From Nitratiruptor sp. (lineage in GTDB: Bacteria; Campylobacterota; Campylobacteria; Campylobacterales; Nitratiruptoraceae), in assembly GCA_009659925.1 (NCBI GenBank), contig PUXW01000015.1, positions 1-64,000 on the forward strand: a stretch of 64,000 nt of DNA, read 5' to 3'. The notes beneath the pieces are model-generated. The model saw only the letters and a program-made list of their open reading frames with translations, searched no databases and was not told the origin of the DNA. Position 1 is the stretch's first letter. Every line of letters starts with the position of its first letter. This document shows positions 9,656-17,894 of this stretch, in pieces. The position numbers and the translations under genes were made by a program.

Positions 9656-11517
9656 TCAAGCTCCTCGATCCAGAGTCGTACCAGGGCGTCACTTGGCATC
9701 CGCCAGTCCCCCCGGGGGGAAAGAGCGATGGTGCCAACCTTGACCCCATCGGGCATGGCATCCCGTTTGAACTGATTGGCAAAGAAGCGGCGCAGGAAGA
9801 GGATGAGCCACTGCTTGATGGTAGCCTGGTCGTAGCGTCCCGCAAAGGCTCTGGTAGCCATGAAGAGGATCTTTTTGGGTGTGGCCCCGTACTTGAGGAA
9901 GTGGTAGAGGAAGAAGTCGTGGAGTTCGTAGGGGCCAATGATCTCCTCGCTCTTTTGCTCGATTCGATCCCCATCGGTTGGAAGGAGCTCAGGGGAGATG
10001 GGGCGTTGGATGATGGAGGTGAGGATCGGGGCTAGGTGGGGCTCTCGGTCTGCGACCCACTCGATGAGGTAGCGAACCAGGGTCTTAGGAATACCGGCGT
10101 TGACATGGTACATAGCCATCTGATCGCCGTTGTAGGTTGTAAAGCCAAGGGCGAGCTCACTCAAATCGGCGGTACCTACGACGACTCCTCCCTCCATGTT
10201 GGCTATATCCATGAGGATTTGGGTTCGCTCCCTGGCTTGGGCATTTTCCAGGGTGATGTCGGGGGAGCCATCGTGGCCGATAGCTTCCAGGTGGGCCTTG
10301 GCCGCCTGGGAGATGGGGATTTCGCGAAAAGTCGCCCCCAGGGTCTGGGCCAGGGCGGCCCCATCCCGCCTGGTCTGAGAGCTCGTGCCAAGTCCTGGCA
10401 TAGTCACTGCGATGATGTGCTCCGTTGGCTTCTTGAGGATCTGACAACTTCGAGCACTTACCAACAGGGCCAGGGTACTATCGAGACCGCCGCTGACTCC
10501 AATGACGAGTTTTGTCTCCTTGCCGATGTGGGCGATGCGCCGGGCCAAGGCGCTCGATTGGATGGCAAAGATCTCCTGGCACCGCTGGTGGCGTTGCGAC
10601 CTCCCCTTGGGGATAAAGGGATGGGGATCGAAGGTGCGATGGACCTGGGTTGGAGGGAGCGGGGGGAGGTTGACCGTGCGGAAGGGTTTTGTCGGGGTAT
10701 CGTGGAAAGCGCTTTCCACCTGGCGGATTCGCTTGAGCTTGTCGATGTCGATATCGGCCCGAATGACCACATCTTCCAGGCAAAATCGCTCCCCCTCGGC
10801 CAAGAGAAGGCCATTTTCGGCGATAAGGGTAGCCCCCGAGTAGCACAAATCGGCGCTGCTCTCCCAGATCCCGCTACTTGCGTAGACATAGCCACAAATC
10901 CCCCGGGCACTCTGGGTGCGAACCAGCTCCTGGCGGTAGGCGTGTTTGCCCACCAATTCGTTACTGGCTGAGAGATTGAAGATGATTTGAGCTCCCGCCG
11001 TGACCATGAAGAGGGAGGGAGGGATGGGGCTCCAGAGATCCTCGCAAATCTCAATACCGAAGAGGAGGGGACCGGCGCGAAAGAGGAGATCGCTCCCGAA
11101 GGGGATCCCCTCCAGCTCCCCACTTATTCCAAGACCGCTGTGAAACCACCGCTTCTCGTAGAACTCCCGGTAGTTGGCGAGATAGCTCTTGGGGACGAAG
11201 CCTTGGATCTGGCCATCGGCAAGGACAATGGCACAATTGTACAAACGCCCCTCGTACCAGATGGGAGCCCCGACGATGGCGATCCGCTCCCGTAGAAAGG
11301 TAGCCAACTCATGGAGGCCGTGCCAGATCGCCTCTTCCAGGGTTTGACTTGGCAGCAGATCCCCCAGAGTGTACCCGCAAAGGGAGAGTTCGGGAAAGAG
11401 GAGGATCGCCGCCTCCTCCTCTTCTTCGATGAGGGTCGCGATATGCTCCACATTGGCCTGGACATCTCCCAAGAAGAGGCGGGGGCTAACCGCCGCGACC
11501 TTGACGAAATCCTCCAC
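9652..11517 (-). CDS. nadE: Glutamine-dependent NAD+ synthetase
   Basis: NadE amidates nicotinic-acid adenine dinucleotide to NAD+. The 621-aa two-domain form is present. The N-terminal nitrilase-type glutaminase has the triad seen as LLFPELSLCGY (Glu), FVPKSYLANY (Lys) and FGIEICEDLWSP (Cys). The C-terminal synthetase has the P-loop LVIGVSGGLDSTLALL near residue 340 and VVGTADLSELALG. The start is a GTG at 11517, 1 nt after the cyclophilin stop, with GAGAGG about 7 nt upstream. It is a housekeeping member of the eight-gene run. Confidence 0.96.
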   Translation of the reverse strand: MEDFVKVAAVSPRLFLGDVQANVEHIATLIEEEEEAAILLFPELSLCGYTLGDLLPSQTLEEAIWHGLHELATFLRERIAIVGAPIWYEGRLYNCAIVLADGQIQGFVPKSYLANYREFYEKRWFHSGLGISGELEGIPFGSDLLFRAGPLLFGIEICEDLWSPIPPSLFMVTAGAQIIFNLSASNELVGKHAYRQELVRTQSARGICGYVYASSGIWESSADLCYSGATLIAENGLLLAEGERFCLEDVVIRADIDIDKLKRIRQVESAFHDTPTKPFRTVNLPPLPPTQVHRTFDPHPFIPKGRSQRHQRCQEIFAIQSSALARRIAHIGKETKLVIGVSGGLDSTLALLVSARSCQILKKPTEHIIAVTMPGLGTSSQTRRDGAALAQTLGATFREIPISQAAKAHLEAIGHDGSPDITLENAQARERTQILMDIANMEGGVVVGTADLSELALGFTTYNGDQMAMYHVNAGIPKTLVRYLIEWVADREPHLAPILTSIIQRPISPELLPTDGDRIEQKSEEIIGPYELHDFFLYHFLKYGATPKKILFMATRAFAGRYDQATIKQWLILFLRRFFANQFKRDAMPDGVKVGTIALSPRGDWRMPSDALVRLWIEELE

Positions 11518-11518
11518 C

Positions 11519-12028
11519 TCAAACCCTCTCTGGGAGGACCCGGATCATTTCGATGAGATCCCCCTGGTCGATCATGTCAAGGGTCATGAAGGAGGCGCCA
11601 TCATCTGGAGGGATTGCACCGAAGATGGTGTGGAGCCCGTCTAGATGGGGGCATGGAGCAAAGCAGATGAAGAACTGGCTCCCTCCCGTATCTTTACCGG
11701 CGTGGGCCATGGAGATGGTGCCCCGTTGGTGGCGGTGGCGGTTTTTGTGGGCCTCACACCGAATTGCCCATCCGGGTCCTCCCCGTCCATCCCCTCTCGG
11801 ACAGCCTCCCTGGGCCATAAATCCCTTGATGACCCGATGGAAGCGTAATCCATCGTAAAAGCCACTATTGGCCAGATGGGCGAAGTTGGCCACCGTATTG
11901 GGAACCTCGTCGACGAAGAGCTCCAGCCAGATCCTCCCCTTACCGGCTATGTCGATCCGTGCCCAGCGAAACTCCTCGACGCCCTCTAAGTCATACTCTT
12001 TGAGCTCCTGGTTGAAGATGTTGAGCAT
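11519..12028 (-). CDS. Cyclophilin-type peptidyl-prolyl cis-trans isomerase
   Basis: A 169-aa cyclophilin that catalyses prolyl isomerisation. It has no signal peptide, so it is probably cytoplasmic. The core motifs are FHRVIKGFMAQGG (catalytic Arg in FHRV), GGSQFFICFAPCPHLDG and HTIFGAI. A basic patch CEAHKNRHRHQRGTISMAH sits in the loop before the core. The start is the ATG at 12028 (MLNIFNQEL) with AAGGGG 8 nt upstream; the track start at 12088 lies upstream of the -10 element and is unlikely. It is the promoter-proximal gene of the run to mreC. Confidence 0.93.
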   Translation of the reverse strand: MLNIFNQELKEYDLEGVEEFRWARIDIAGKGRIWLELFVDEVPNTVANFAHLANSGFYDGLRFHRVIKGFMAQGGCPRGDGRGGPGWAIRCEAHKNRHRHQRGTISMAHAGKDTGGSQFFICFAPCPHLDGLHTIFGAIPPDDGASFMTLDMIDQGDLIEMIRVLPERV

Positions 12029-12052
12029 AGCTACACCCCTTCTTCTCTCGCC

Positions 12053-12058
12053 ATTATC
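12053..12058 (-). promoter_or_regulatory. -10 element for the cyclophilin-nadE-...-mreC run
   Basis: The minus strand reads AGCGATAATGGCG; GATAAT is 25 nt before the chosen ATG at 12028, leaving room for a short leader. All genes from here to mreC are separated by at most 11 nt, so this is the likely main promoter. Confidence 0.6.
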
Positions 12059-12094
12059 GCTGGAAATTTTAAGATATTTTAGCTCCAACTTTGT

Positions 12095-12100
12095 TACAAT
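12095..12100 (+). promoter_or_regulatory. -10 element of the fadL-fadD promoter
   Basis: The plus strand reads CTTTGTTACAATCTCC 37 nt before the fadL ATG. TACAAT is a good -10; the divergent cyclophilin -10 lies about 40 nt away, so the two promoters share this 108-nt gap. Confidence 0.62.
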
Positions 12101-12136
12101 CTCCTAAAAGTAGTCCAAATTTTTAAGGATTGGCCC

Positions 12137-13402
12137 ATGCTACGCCCACTTTGGTCTGGACTCTTCCTGGCCTCCTTCCTCTTTGGGGCCGCTTACAAGA
12201 TCCCAGAGCAGTCGACCCGGAGTATCGCTTTGGCCGGGGCCTATGTGGCTGGAGCAATGGGTGCCGATGCCGCCTACTTCAACCCGGCCAACATGGCCTT
12301 CATGGAAGATGGCCACTTCCTGGAGGCGAGTTTGACCACCATCTATCTCCCCTCCATCAAGTTTACAGGCCAGCGCTATGATCCTTTTGGGGCTCGCTTC
12401 GTCCCGGCCGATGGGAAGAGTCGGGATGAGCTCTTCCTCGTCCCCCACCTCCATTGGGTTGGCCCTGAGTATCGGGGAGTTCGATTTGGGCTCAGTCTCG
12501 TAACCCCTGCCGGGCTCTCCAAACGCTGGACCACCTCTCCTCAAATCTGGAGTGCCCAAGAGTTCACCCTGAGGGTTCTCGAAGTCGCTCCCTCCATCGC
12601 CTACCGCCTGGGGGAGCGGCTGGCCCTGGCCGCTGGGATCCGGGCCATCTACAGCGATGGGAAGGTACGTCTCCATTACCCTAGCCTCTACCGGGAGGAT
12701 CTGGACGGGGCGAGCCGACTCCATTGGGGGTACAATCTGGCCCTCTCCTACCGCCCCGATCCCTCCCTCACCCTCTCGGCTACCTTCCGCTCCAAGGTGA
12801 AGCTCACCGAAAAAGGGGATGCCGCAGGCTATGTGAGCCAACTCTTCCTCACCAAAGATCCCCGGGATCGGGCCACCCTCATCCCCTTCAAGACCAAGGC
12901 GCGGGTAGCCATCCCCATCCCCGCCACTCTCGCCCTTGCCGTGGCGGTGCGGGTGAGCGAGGCAACCTTGGTGGAGGTGGAGTATGAGCGCACCTTCTGG
13001 AATAGCTATCGCTGGCTCGACTTTACCTTCGACCACCCCCTGGCTGAAGCCATCTTGGGTAAGCCGCGCTACAAGGGGTGGCGTGAGAGCGATACCTTTC
13101 GGGTCGGGATCACCCATCGCCACAATGCCCGTTTGACGACGATGTTCGGATTTGCTTACGACGAGACTCCCGTACCCGAGGGGCGTCTCGGCTTCGAGTT
13201 GCCAGATAGCGACGCCTTCATCTTCGGCATGGGGGCCATCTACTCCCTGAAAGAGGGACTCACCCTCGGTCTGGGCTATCTCTTCGATTATAAATTGCCC
13301 CGCAGTATTGGGATGGAGGATGCCAACGAGAATGGGATCGTTGGGCGGTTTCGTGGAGGGGGAGCCCATTTGTTTGATCTCTCCATTGGGTATAGGTTCT
13401 AG
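12137..13402 (+). CDS. FadL/OmpP1/TodX-family outer-membrane porin
   Basis: A 421-aa outer-membrane beta-barrel of the family that carries long-chain fatty acids or other hydrophobic compounds across the outer membrane. The signal peptide MLRPLWSGLFLASFLFGAAY is followed by the FadL hatch signature (SIALAGAYVAGAMGADAAYFNPANMAF), and the protein ends with a terminal aromatic residue (LSIGYRF), as barrels do. Residues in between alternate as strands. The next gene, 2 nt downstream, is an acyl-CoA ligase, so uptake and activation are encoded together as a FadL-FadD pair. The substrate could be exogenous fatty acid or an aromatic hydrocarbon; the sequence does not decide this. Confidence 0.92.
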   Translation: MLRPLWSGLFLASFLFGAAYKIPEQSTRSIALAGAYVAGAMGADAAYFNPANMAFMEDGHFLEASLTTIYLPSIKFTGQRYDPFGARFVPADGKSRDELFLVPHLHWVGPEYRGVRFGLSLVTPAGLSKRWTTSPQIWSAQEFTLRVLEVAPSIAYRLGERLALAAGIRAIYSDGKVRLHYPSLYREDLDGASRLHWGYNLALSYRPDPSLTLSATFRSKVKLTEKGDAAGYVSQLFLTKDPRDRATLIPFKTKARVAIPIPATLALAVAVRVSEATLVEVEYERTFWNSYRWLDFTFDHPLAEAILGKPRYKGWRESDTFRVGITHRHNARLTTMFGFAYDETPVPEGRLGFELPDSDAFIFGMGAIYSLKEGLTLGLGYLFDYKLPRSIGMEDANENGIVGRFRGGGAHLFDLSIGYRF

Positions 13403-13404
13403 CC

Positions 13405-14943
13405 ATGTTTGAATATCGTTACGATACCTTCTATCAGGTGCTCCGGGAACATGCCACCAAGCGGCCAAAGGGGATCGCCTACTTCATCGATAAGGAGCGG
13501 ATCACCTTCGCCCAGCTCCTCGATCAGGTGGATCGCTTCGCCCACTTCCTCGAAGCCAGTGGGATCAAACCCGGGGATCGGGTGGCTTTGCTCCTGGCTA
13601 ATAGCCTCGAATTCATCGTCGCCTTTCTGGGGGCCCAGCGGGTGGGGGCCATTCCCGTTCCTATCAACACCTTCCTCAAGGCCGACGAGATCCTCTACAT
13701 CCTCAACGACGCCCAAGCCAGGCTCCTTGCTGCTAGTAGCCAGTATGCCAAGGAACTCACCCGGGTTCTGGACGAGAGTGGAGTGGAACGGATCGTGTGG
13801 GAGGGGAAGAGTGAGGGGCTCGACGAAGCCAACTTCTCCTTCTCCCAAGTCCTCTCCCAATTCGAACCGACTACCACCTCGCCCCAAGGCCGCCTGGACG
13901 ATCTGGCAACGATCATCTATACTTCGGGGACCACTGGCAAGCCCAAGGGGGCGATGCTCTCCTTTCGCAACATCTTCTCCAATATTTTGGGGATCGAACA
14001 GCTCTTGCGCATCGGCCCCAAGGAGCGCTTCATCGTCTATTTGCCCATGTTCCACTCCTTCACCTTGACGGTGACCATCCTCTTGCCCTTGTACTTCGGG
14101 GCTGCGGTGGTGATCGTGCGTTCCATCCTCCCCTTTTCCAACATCATCAAGCAGGTCCTCCTGCGGGGGGTGACCTTCTTCGTCGGGGTGCCCGATGTCT
14201 ACAACGCCCTCACCCGGGCCAAGCTCCCCTGGTACTTCCACTGGTTCAACCGGGTCAAATACTATGTGAGTGGGGCGGCTCCACTCCCCGAAGAGACCCT
14301 CCACCGCTTCGATGCGAAGTTTCGCCGAGGGGTCCTTCTGGAAGGGTATGGACTCAGCGAGGCGAGTCCCGTAGTAGCGGTCAATCGTCCCGACCGGCAA
14401 AAGCCCCGCTCCGTCGGTCCACCGATTCCAGGGGTCGAGGTTGCCATCGTCGATGAGGAGATGAACTTTCTGCCCCGGGGAGAGGTTGGAGAGATCGTGG
14501 TCCGGGGGGACAATGTGATGCAAGGATATCTCAACCGACCGGAAGAGACGGCCCAAACCATCGTCGATGGATGGCTGCGCACCGGGGATCTGGGCTACCT
14601 GGATGAGGAGGGGTTCCTCTACATCGTCGATCGCAAGAAGGACCTCATCATCTCCAAGGGAATCAATATCTATCCCCGGGAGATCGAGGAGGTGCTCATG
14701 ACCTATCCAGGGGTCAAGGCGGCAGCCGTCGTCGGGCAAAAGGATGAACGCAGTGGGGAGGTACCAGTGGCCTACATCGAGCTGGAGGAGGGGGCTAGGG
14801 TCGATGAGGTAGAGCTCAAGGGATACCTTCGGGACCGCCTGGCCAACTTCAAGATCCCCCGCTCCATCCAGATCGTCGAGGCACTTCCCCGGAACGCCAC
14901 GGGGAAGGTGCTCAAACGGCTCCTCAAAGAGCAATCAACCTAA
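13405..14943 (+). CDS. Long-chain fatty-acid-CoA ligase (AMP-binding)
   Basis: A 512-aa ANL-superfamily enzyme that activates a carboxylic acid with ATP and transfers it to CoA. The motifs are complete: P-loop TIIYTSGTTGKPKGAM (about residue 170), LLEGYGLSEASPV (about 310), LRTGDLGYLDEEGFLYIVDRKKDLI and the catalytic lysine in NATGKVLKR near the C-terminus. FadD-type long-chain ligases are usually slightly longer (about 560 aa). It sits 2 nt behind the FadL-type porin, favouring a fatty-acid substrate taken up from outside. It could serve membrane lipid incorporation rather than beta-oxidation, since no beta-oxidation genes are seen here. Its 3' end overlaps the convergent EAL-HDOD gene by 9 nt. 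Confidence 0.9.
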   Translation: MFEYRYDTFYQVLREHATKRPKGIAYFIDKERITFAQLLDQVDRFAHFLEASGIKPGDRVALLLANSLEFIVAFLGAQRVGAIPVPINTFLKADEILYILNDAQARLLAASSQYAKELTRVLDESGVERIVWEGKSEGLDEANFSFSQVLSQFEPTTTSPQGRLDDLATIIYTSGTTGKPKGAMLSFRNIFSNILGIEQLLRIGPKERFIVYLPMFHSFTLTVTILLPLYFGAAVVIVRSILPFSNIIKQVLLRGVTFFVGVPDVYNALTRAKLPWYFHWFNRVKYYVSGAAPLPEETLHRFDAKFRRGVLLEGYGLSEASPVVAVNRPDRQKPRSVGPPIPGVEVAIVDEEMNFLPRGEVGEIVVRGDNVMQGYLNRPEETAQTIVDGWLRTGDLGYLDEEGFLYIVDRKKDLIISKGINIYPREIEEVLMTYPGVKAAAVVGQKDERSGEVPVAYIELEEGARVDEVELKGYLRDRLANFKIPRSIQIVEALPRNATGKVLKRLLKEQST

Positions 14944-16086
14944 GCTCTCCAGGACCAGGGCGTTGAGCTTTTCGGGGGAAATCCCCTCGATGAGTTGGGG
15001 CTTTCCCTCTTCGATGCTCCGGGCCACCTCCAAGAGCTTCCCATAGAGTCCCTCCCCGTGGAGGACGGCTCTTTCGATCTCGGGATCGACCTGGATCAGT
15101 TTGAAAACCTGTTGGGGGGCAATTTCGAGAACGACATCCAAAAGGGAGACGAGGCCGGTTAGGTAGGCCTTCTCGGGGTCGGCTCCAAGGGCCTTGGCCA
15201 GGCGCTCCATGAGCATTGCCCGGGAGCGTACCAGCTCGAAGAGGGCTCCCTCCTCCCCCCCATGGGCCCCGTAGAGTTGGAGGTAGAGCCAGATGCGCAG
15301 CCGTTTCATTCCCAAGAGGGCGATAGCCCGCTGGATCGAATCGATCCGGCTGCGAACTGAGAAAAAGGCGGAGTTGACATATTGGAGGAGGCGCAAGGCG
15401 ATGGGGGGCTCTCCCTTGATGGCGGCTACCACCCCCTCGATCCCCTCTCCTCCTTCCAGCTGGGCGAGGATGTGCAAGATGGCGCTTCGATAGGGGTCGA
15501 TGACCCGCTCCCGCTGGAGTGTCGGTTTGGCGAAGAAGTAGCCTTGGAAGAGGGAAAAGCCCAGCTCCTTGGTGCGTTGGGCCTCTTGTCTGGTCTCCAC
15601 CTTCTCGGCCAGAAGGGTGATACCCCGCTGGCGCAAAGGGGCGGCCGGAAAGTGGTCGAGGTTGGGGTAGCCCCGAAGATCGACCTTGAGGATGTCGAAG
15701 TGGGCCAGGAGATTGTGGTCGTATTCCTGGGCCACATCGTCTAAAGCGATGGTATAGCCCTGGGCCCGAAGGGCGTCGACGCGTTCCAGGAGCTTTGGGG
15801 TCAAGGGGACATCTTCGAGGAGTTCCAGGACGAAACGCTCCTTGGGGACGATCTCGATGGCGTCGTCGAAGAGAAAGCGCTCGTCTACATTGATGAAGTA
15901 GCGCTTCTCGCTCTCCTGGTCGGTGGTGGCCATGACCGCATTGATGAGGCTCATGGTCGCTGCGAAGTTGTCCTCGATCTGAGCCCCCATCGTTTGAGGG
16001 TTGCGGTAGAGCAGTTCATAGGCGACGATCTTGAAGTCCCGATCCAAGATTGGCTGCTTGGCAAAGAGTATGTGGGCTCGCTCCAA
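14935..16086 (-). CDS. EAL-HDOD two-domain signalling protein, degenerate EAL
   Basis: The 383-aa protein has an N-terminal EAL-fold domain and a C-terminal HDOD domain (about residues 185-340), the YuxH/CdgJ architecture. The EAL part begins ILFAKQPILDRDFKIVAYELLYRN. The catalytic ExLxR, DDFGTG and AEGVE motifs are replaced by YELLYR, DDVAQEY and AEKVET, so c-di-GMP hydrolysis is unlikely; this is usual for the class. I chose the TTG at 16086 because AAGGAGG lies 4 nt before it; the ATG at 16152 has no well-placed site and would add 22 residues with no domain. It sits next to, and divergent from, the Pel-like run, so a regulatory link is possible but unproven. Confidence 0.88.
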   Translation of the reverse strand: MERAHILFAKQPILDRDFKIVAYELLYRNPQTMGAQIEDNFAATMSLINAVMATTDQESEKRYFINVDERFLFDDAIEIVPKERFVLELLEDVPLTPKLLERVDALRAQGYTIALDDVAQEYDHNLLAHFDILKVDLRGYPNLDHFPAAPLRQRGITLLAEKVETRQEAQRTKELGFSLFQGYFFAKPTLQRERVIDPYRSAILHILAQLEGGEGIEGVVAAIKGEPPIALRLLQYVNSAFFSVRSRIDSIQRAIALLGMKRLRIWLYLQLYGAHGGEEGALFELVRSRAMLMERLAKALGADPEKAYLTGLVSLLDVVLEIAPQQVFKLIQVDPEIERAVLHGEGLYGKLLEVARSIEEGKPQLIEGISPEKLNALVLESLG

Positions 16087-16114
16087 CAGTCCTCCTTCTT
16101 TACTGCTTCGTCGG

Positions 16115-16129
16115 TGGAATGGTATTCCA
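16115..16129. promoter_or_regulatory. Inverted repeat TGGAAT-GGT-ATTCCA upstream of the EAL-HDOD gene
   Basis: A perfect 6-3-6 inverted repeat lies 28 nt upstream of the TTG start of the EAL-HDOD gene, in the 173-nt gap shared with the Pel-like run. It has the size and symmetry of a dimeric regulator site. It would be coding sequence if the ATG at 16152 were used, which adds doubt. Confidence 0.35.
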
Positions 16130-16225
16130 ACTTCATCGGTCAAATGGCCCATTTCTTTAAGTTTGAACCTCCCTTAGTCCTGGGGAATGGCGAGGAAATT
16201 TGGTAATTTTTCAGCCAGTTGTGAC

Positions 16226-16231
16226 GATAAT
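16226..16231 (+). promoter_or_regulatory. -10 element for the Pel-like run
   Basis: GTGACGATAATAGCC lies 28 nt before the ATG at 16260. GATAAT is a plausible -10, and a start site near 16239 fits the ATG at 16260 rather than the track start at 16200. The next genes overlap or follow within 10 nt up to 25471. Confidence 0.55.
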
Positions 16232-16259
16232 AGCCTCAAAGCTTGCAACTGGGGGGGTG

Positions 16260-17894
16260 ATGTTCCATCTGGTCTTGCTGGTTGCCCTTGCCATCGGAGG
16301 GGCGTGGGGAGGGGAGTGGTGTCTCTTCTACGCGACCCAGAGCAAAATCCACGGCGATGAAGATCGACTCTTCCTGAAACGCTTCCCCAAGGGACAAATC
16401 CTTCAAACTGGCAAGTTTTACCGCTTCCTCATCGGCCCCTTTCCAGCCAAGCAGGAGGCTCTGAAACTCCTTCCCAAGGCCCGCCGCTACGCCCCAGACG
16501 CTTATATTGGGCCTTGTCCCAAGGTCCAGCCCTCCAAGCCTTCGCCAGTTCAACGATCCGGAAAAGTGAAAGATGTCCAAGTGGCCAAGGTCTTCCAGAA
16601 GAAGTGGCACGAGCGGCGGGAATCCAACGCTACGAGGGAGCGCCCTCTGGCCAAGGATGGGAAGCCCCCCCTCAAACGCTACTACAACCTCACCTTTTAC
16701 GAATATATCGACCGCCTCTTGCACAAGAGCCCCTATGGAGGGGTTGAGGAGGCCAACTACGAGTTGCGTCGCCTGGAAGCTTTGCTTGAGAAGGCCCCCT
16801 ACAACTGGGATATCTTCGGCTTTGTCTCCACCAACTACTCCAAGTTCATCGACTACGATCTGGCTGTCAATAAGGAGATGGCCGTGCGGGGCGGAGTGGG
16901 GGTGCGGAAACGGCTCTTTGACCGGAGCTATTGGAGTTGGAAGCGCCTTGCCCAGCTGCGTCAGGAGTTGGCCCGGATGGAGTATATCGACGCCAAGGAC
17001 CGCCTCTATCTCCTGGGAACCCAGCTCTATTTGGGAGCTCTCTTGGAGCAGCGCCTCAAGGAGCTCTACGAGGCCCACTACTTCCAGCAAAAGCGCTTCT
17101 TCGAGCAGGTCCAGGAGCGCTACCGGGCTGGTGTGGCCTCACGCATCGACTTCCTCGATGCCAAAAACGATCTGCTGGCCATCAAAAAGCAGCTCCTCGA
17201 ACATATCTACGCCTACCTCTACGGGGACTATCTCTTGCGCAACAGCGCCGAGCTGGATACCAACGAGCCCCTGCGGCTGAGCTGGTTCGGGGTCAAATGG
17301 AAGGAGGCCACCCTCGCCGAGTACTACAAGCGGGCCCTCCTCTACTCCCCCCAAATCCTCAGCCAGCGGATCAAGGCGACTATTGCCGCCAAGGAGCTCC
17401 ACTCCTTGCGCTACTTCTACTGGCCCAAAGTCGATTTCAACCTCCTCCTCTTCGACGAGTACCGCCAGGATTTTACCCTGAAGAAGCGCACCACCGGGAT
17501 CAACTACCAACTGGGGTTTCGCGCCGAAATCCCCCTCTTTCGCCCTGAGGAGCAGAGCAAGATCCAACGGGCCAAGGCGAGGCTCCGACTTGAGCGGGAG
17601 CGGCTCAAGAGCAAGATCAAGGATGTGGCTAAGGATATCCACAAGAGCTACAACGAGATCGAGAAGCTCCAAAGGGAGCGCCAGATCGTCCAGGACCAAC
17701 TCCGTTTGAGCCAGGAGAAGATAGAAGTAAGCCAGAAACGCTACCTCGGGGGCGTTGGCGGATATCGGGACTATTCCGAGGCGATCCGGCAATCCTTGCG
17801 CTATCAAGAGGAGCTCTATCGGATCGATGCTCAAATACTCAGTAACAAGATCTTCATCAACTTACTGGAGGGAATCGAGCGGCTCTATGAGTAG
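16260..17894 (+). CDS. SPOR-like domain fused to a TolC-family outer-membrane channel
   Basis: A 544-aa exported protein. Residues 1-17 (MFHLVLLVALAIGGAWG) form a signal peptide, which supports the ATG at 16260. Residues 18-88 resemble a SPOR domain (WCLFYATQS, then FYRFLIGPFPAKQEALKLLPKA and DAYIGPC), with cysteines at 21 and 86 at its two ends. A basic linker follows, then a TolC-type outer-membrane efflux fold (about 140-544) with long coiled-coil helices (LEQRLKELYEAHYFQQKRFFEQV; LKSKIKDVAKDIHKSYNEIEK) and the TolC-like phrase RYRAGVASRIDFLDAKNDLL. It overlaps pelF by 8 nt. In Pel systems the outer-membrane exit is PelB (barrel plus TPR); here a TolC-type channel stands in its position. 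The SPOR assignment is by pattern only. Confidence 0.82.
   Translation: MFHLVLLVALAIGGAWGGEWCLFYATQSKIHGDEDRLFLKRFPKGQILQTGKFYRFLIGPFPAKQEALKLLPKARRYAPDAYIGPCPKVQPSKPSPVQRSGKVKDVQVAKVFQKKWHERRESNATRERPLAKDGKPPLKRYYNLTFYEYIDRLLHKSPYGGVEEANYELRRLEALLEKAPYNWDIFGFVSTNYSKFIDYDLAVNKEMAVRGGVGVRKRLFDRSYWSWKRLAQLRQELARMEYIDAKDRLYLLGTQLYLGALLEQRLKELYEAHYFQQKRFFEQVQERYRAGVASRIDFLDAKNDLLAIKKQLLEHIYAYLYGDYLLRNSAELDTNEPLRLSWFGVKWKEATLAEYYKRALLYSPQILSQRIKATIAAKELHSLRYFYWPKVDFNLLLFDEYRQDFTLKKRTTGINYQLGFRAEIPLFRPEEQSKIQRAKARLRLERERLKSKIKDVAKDIHKSYNEIEKLQRERQIVQDQLRLSQEKIEVSQKRYLGGVGGYRDYSEAIRQSLRYQEELYRIDAQILSNKIFINLLEGIERLYE

Noticed and set aside
13399-14934. Long antisense ORF of 511 aa opposite the acyl-CoA ligase gene
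   Set aside because: The translation is low in family features and rich in Gly/Asp/His, mirroring the codon bias of the real gene. Similar shadows occur at 1555-2847, 6096-7418, 12140-13468 and 61281-62750.
16200-16259. Upstream start of the TolC-like gene (track ORF start at 16200)
   Set aside because: It would put the -10 inside the coding sequence and place 20 residues before a complete signal peptide beginning at 16260.
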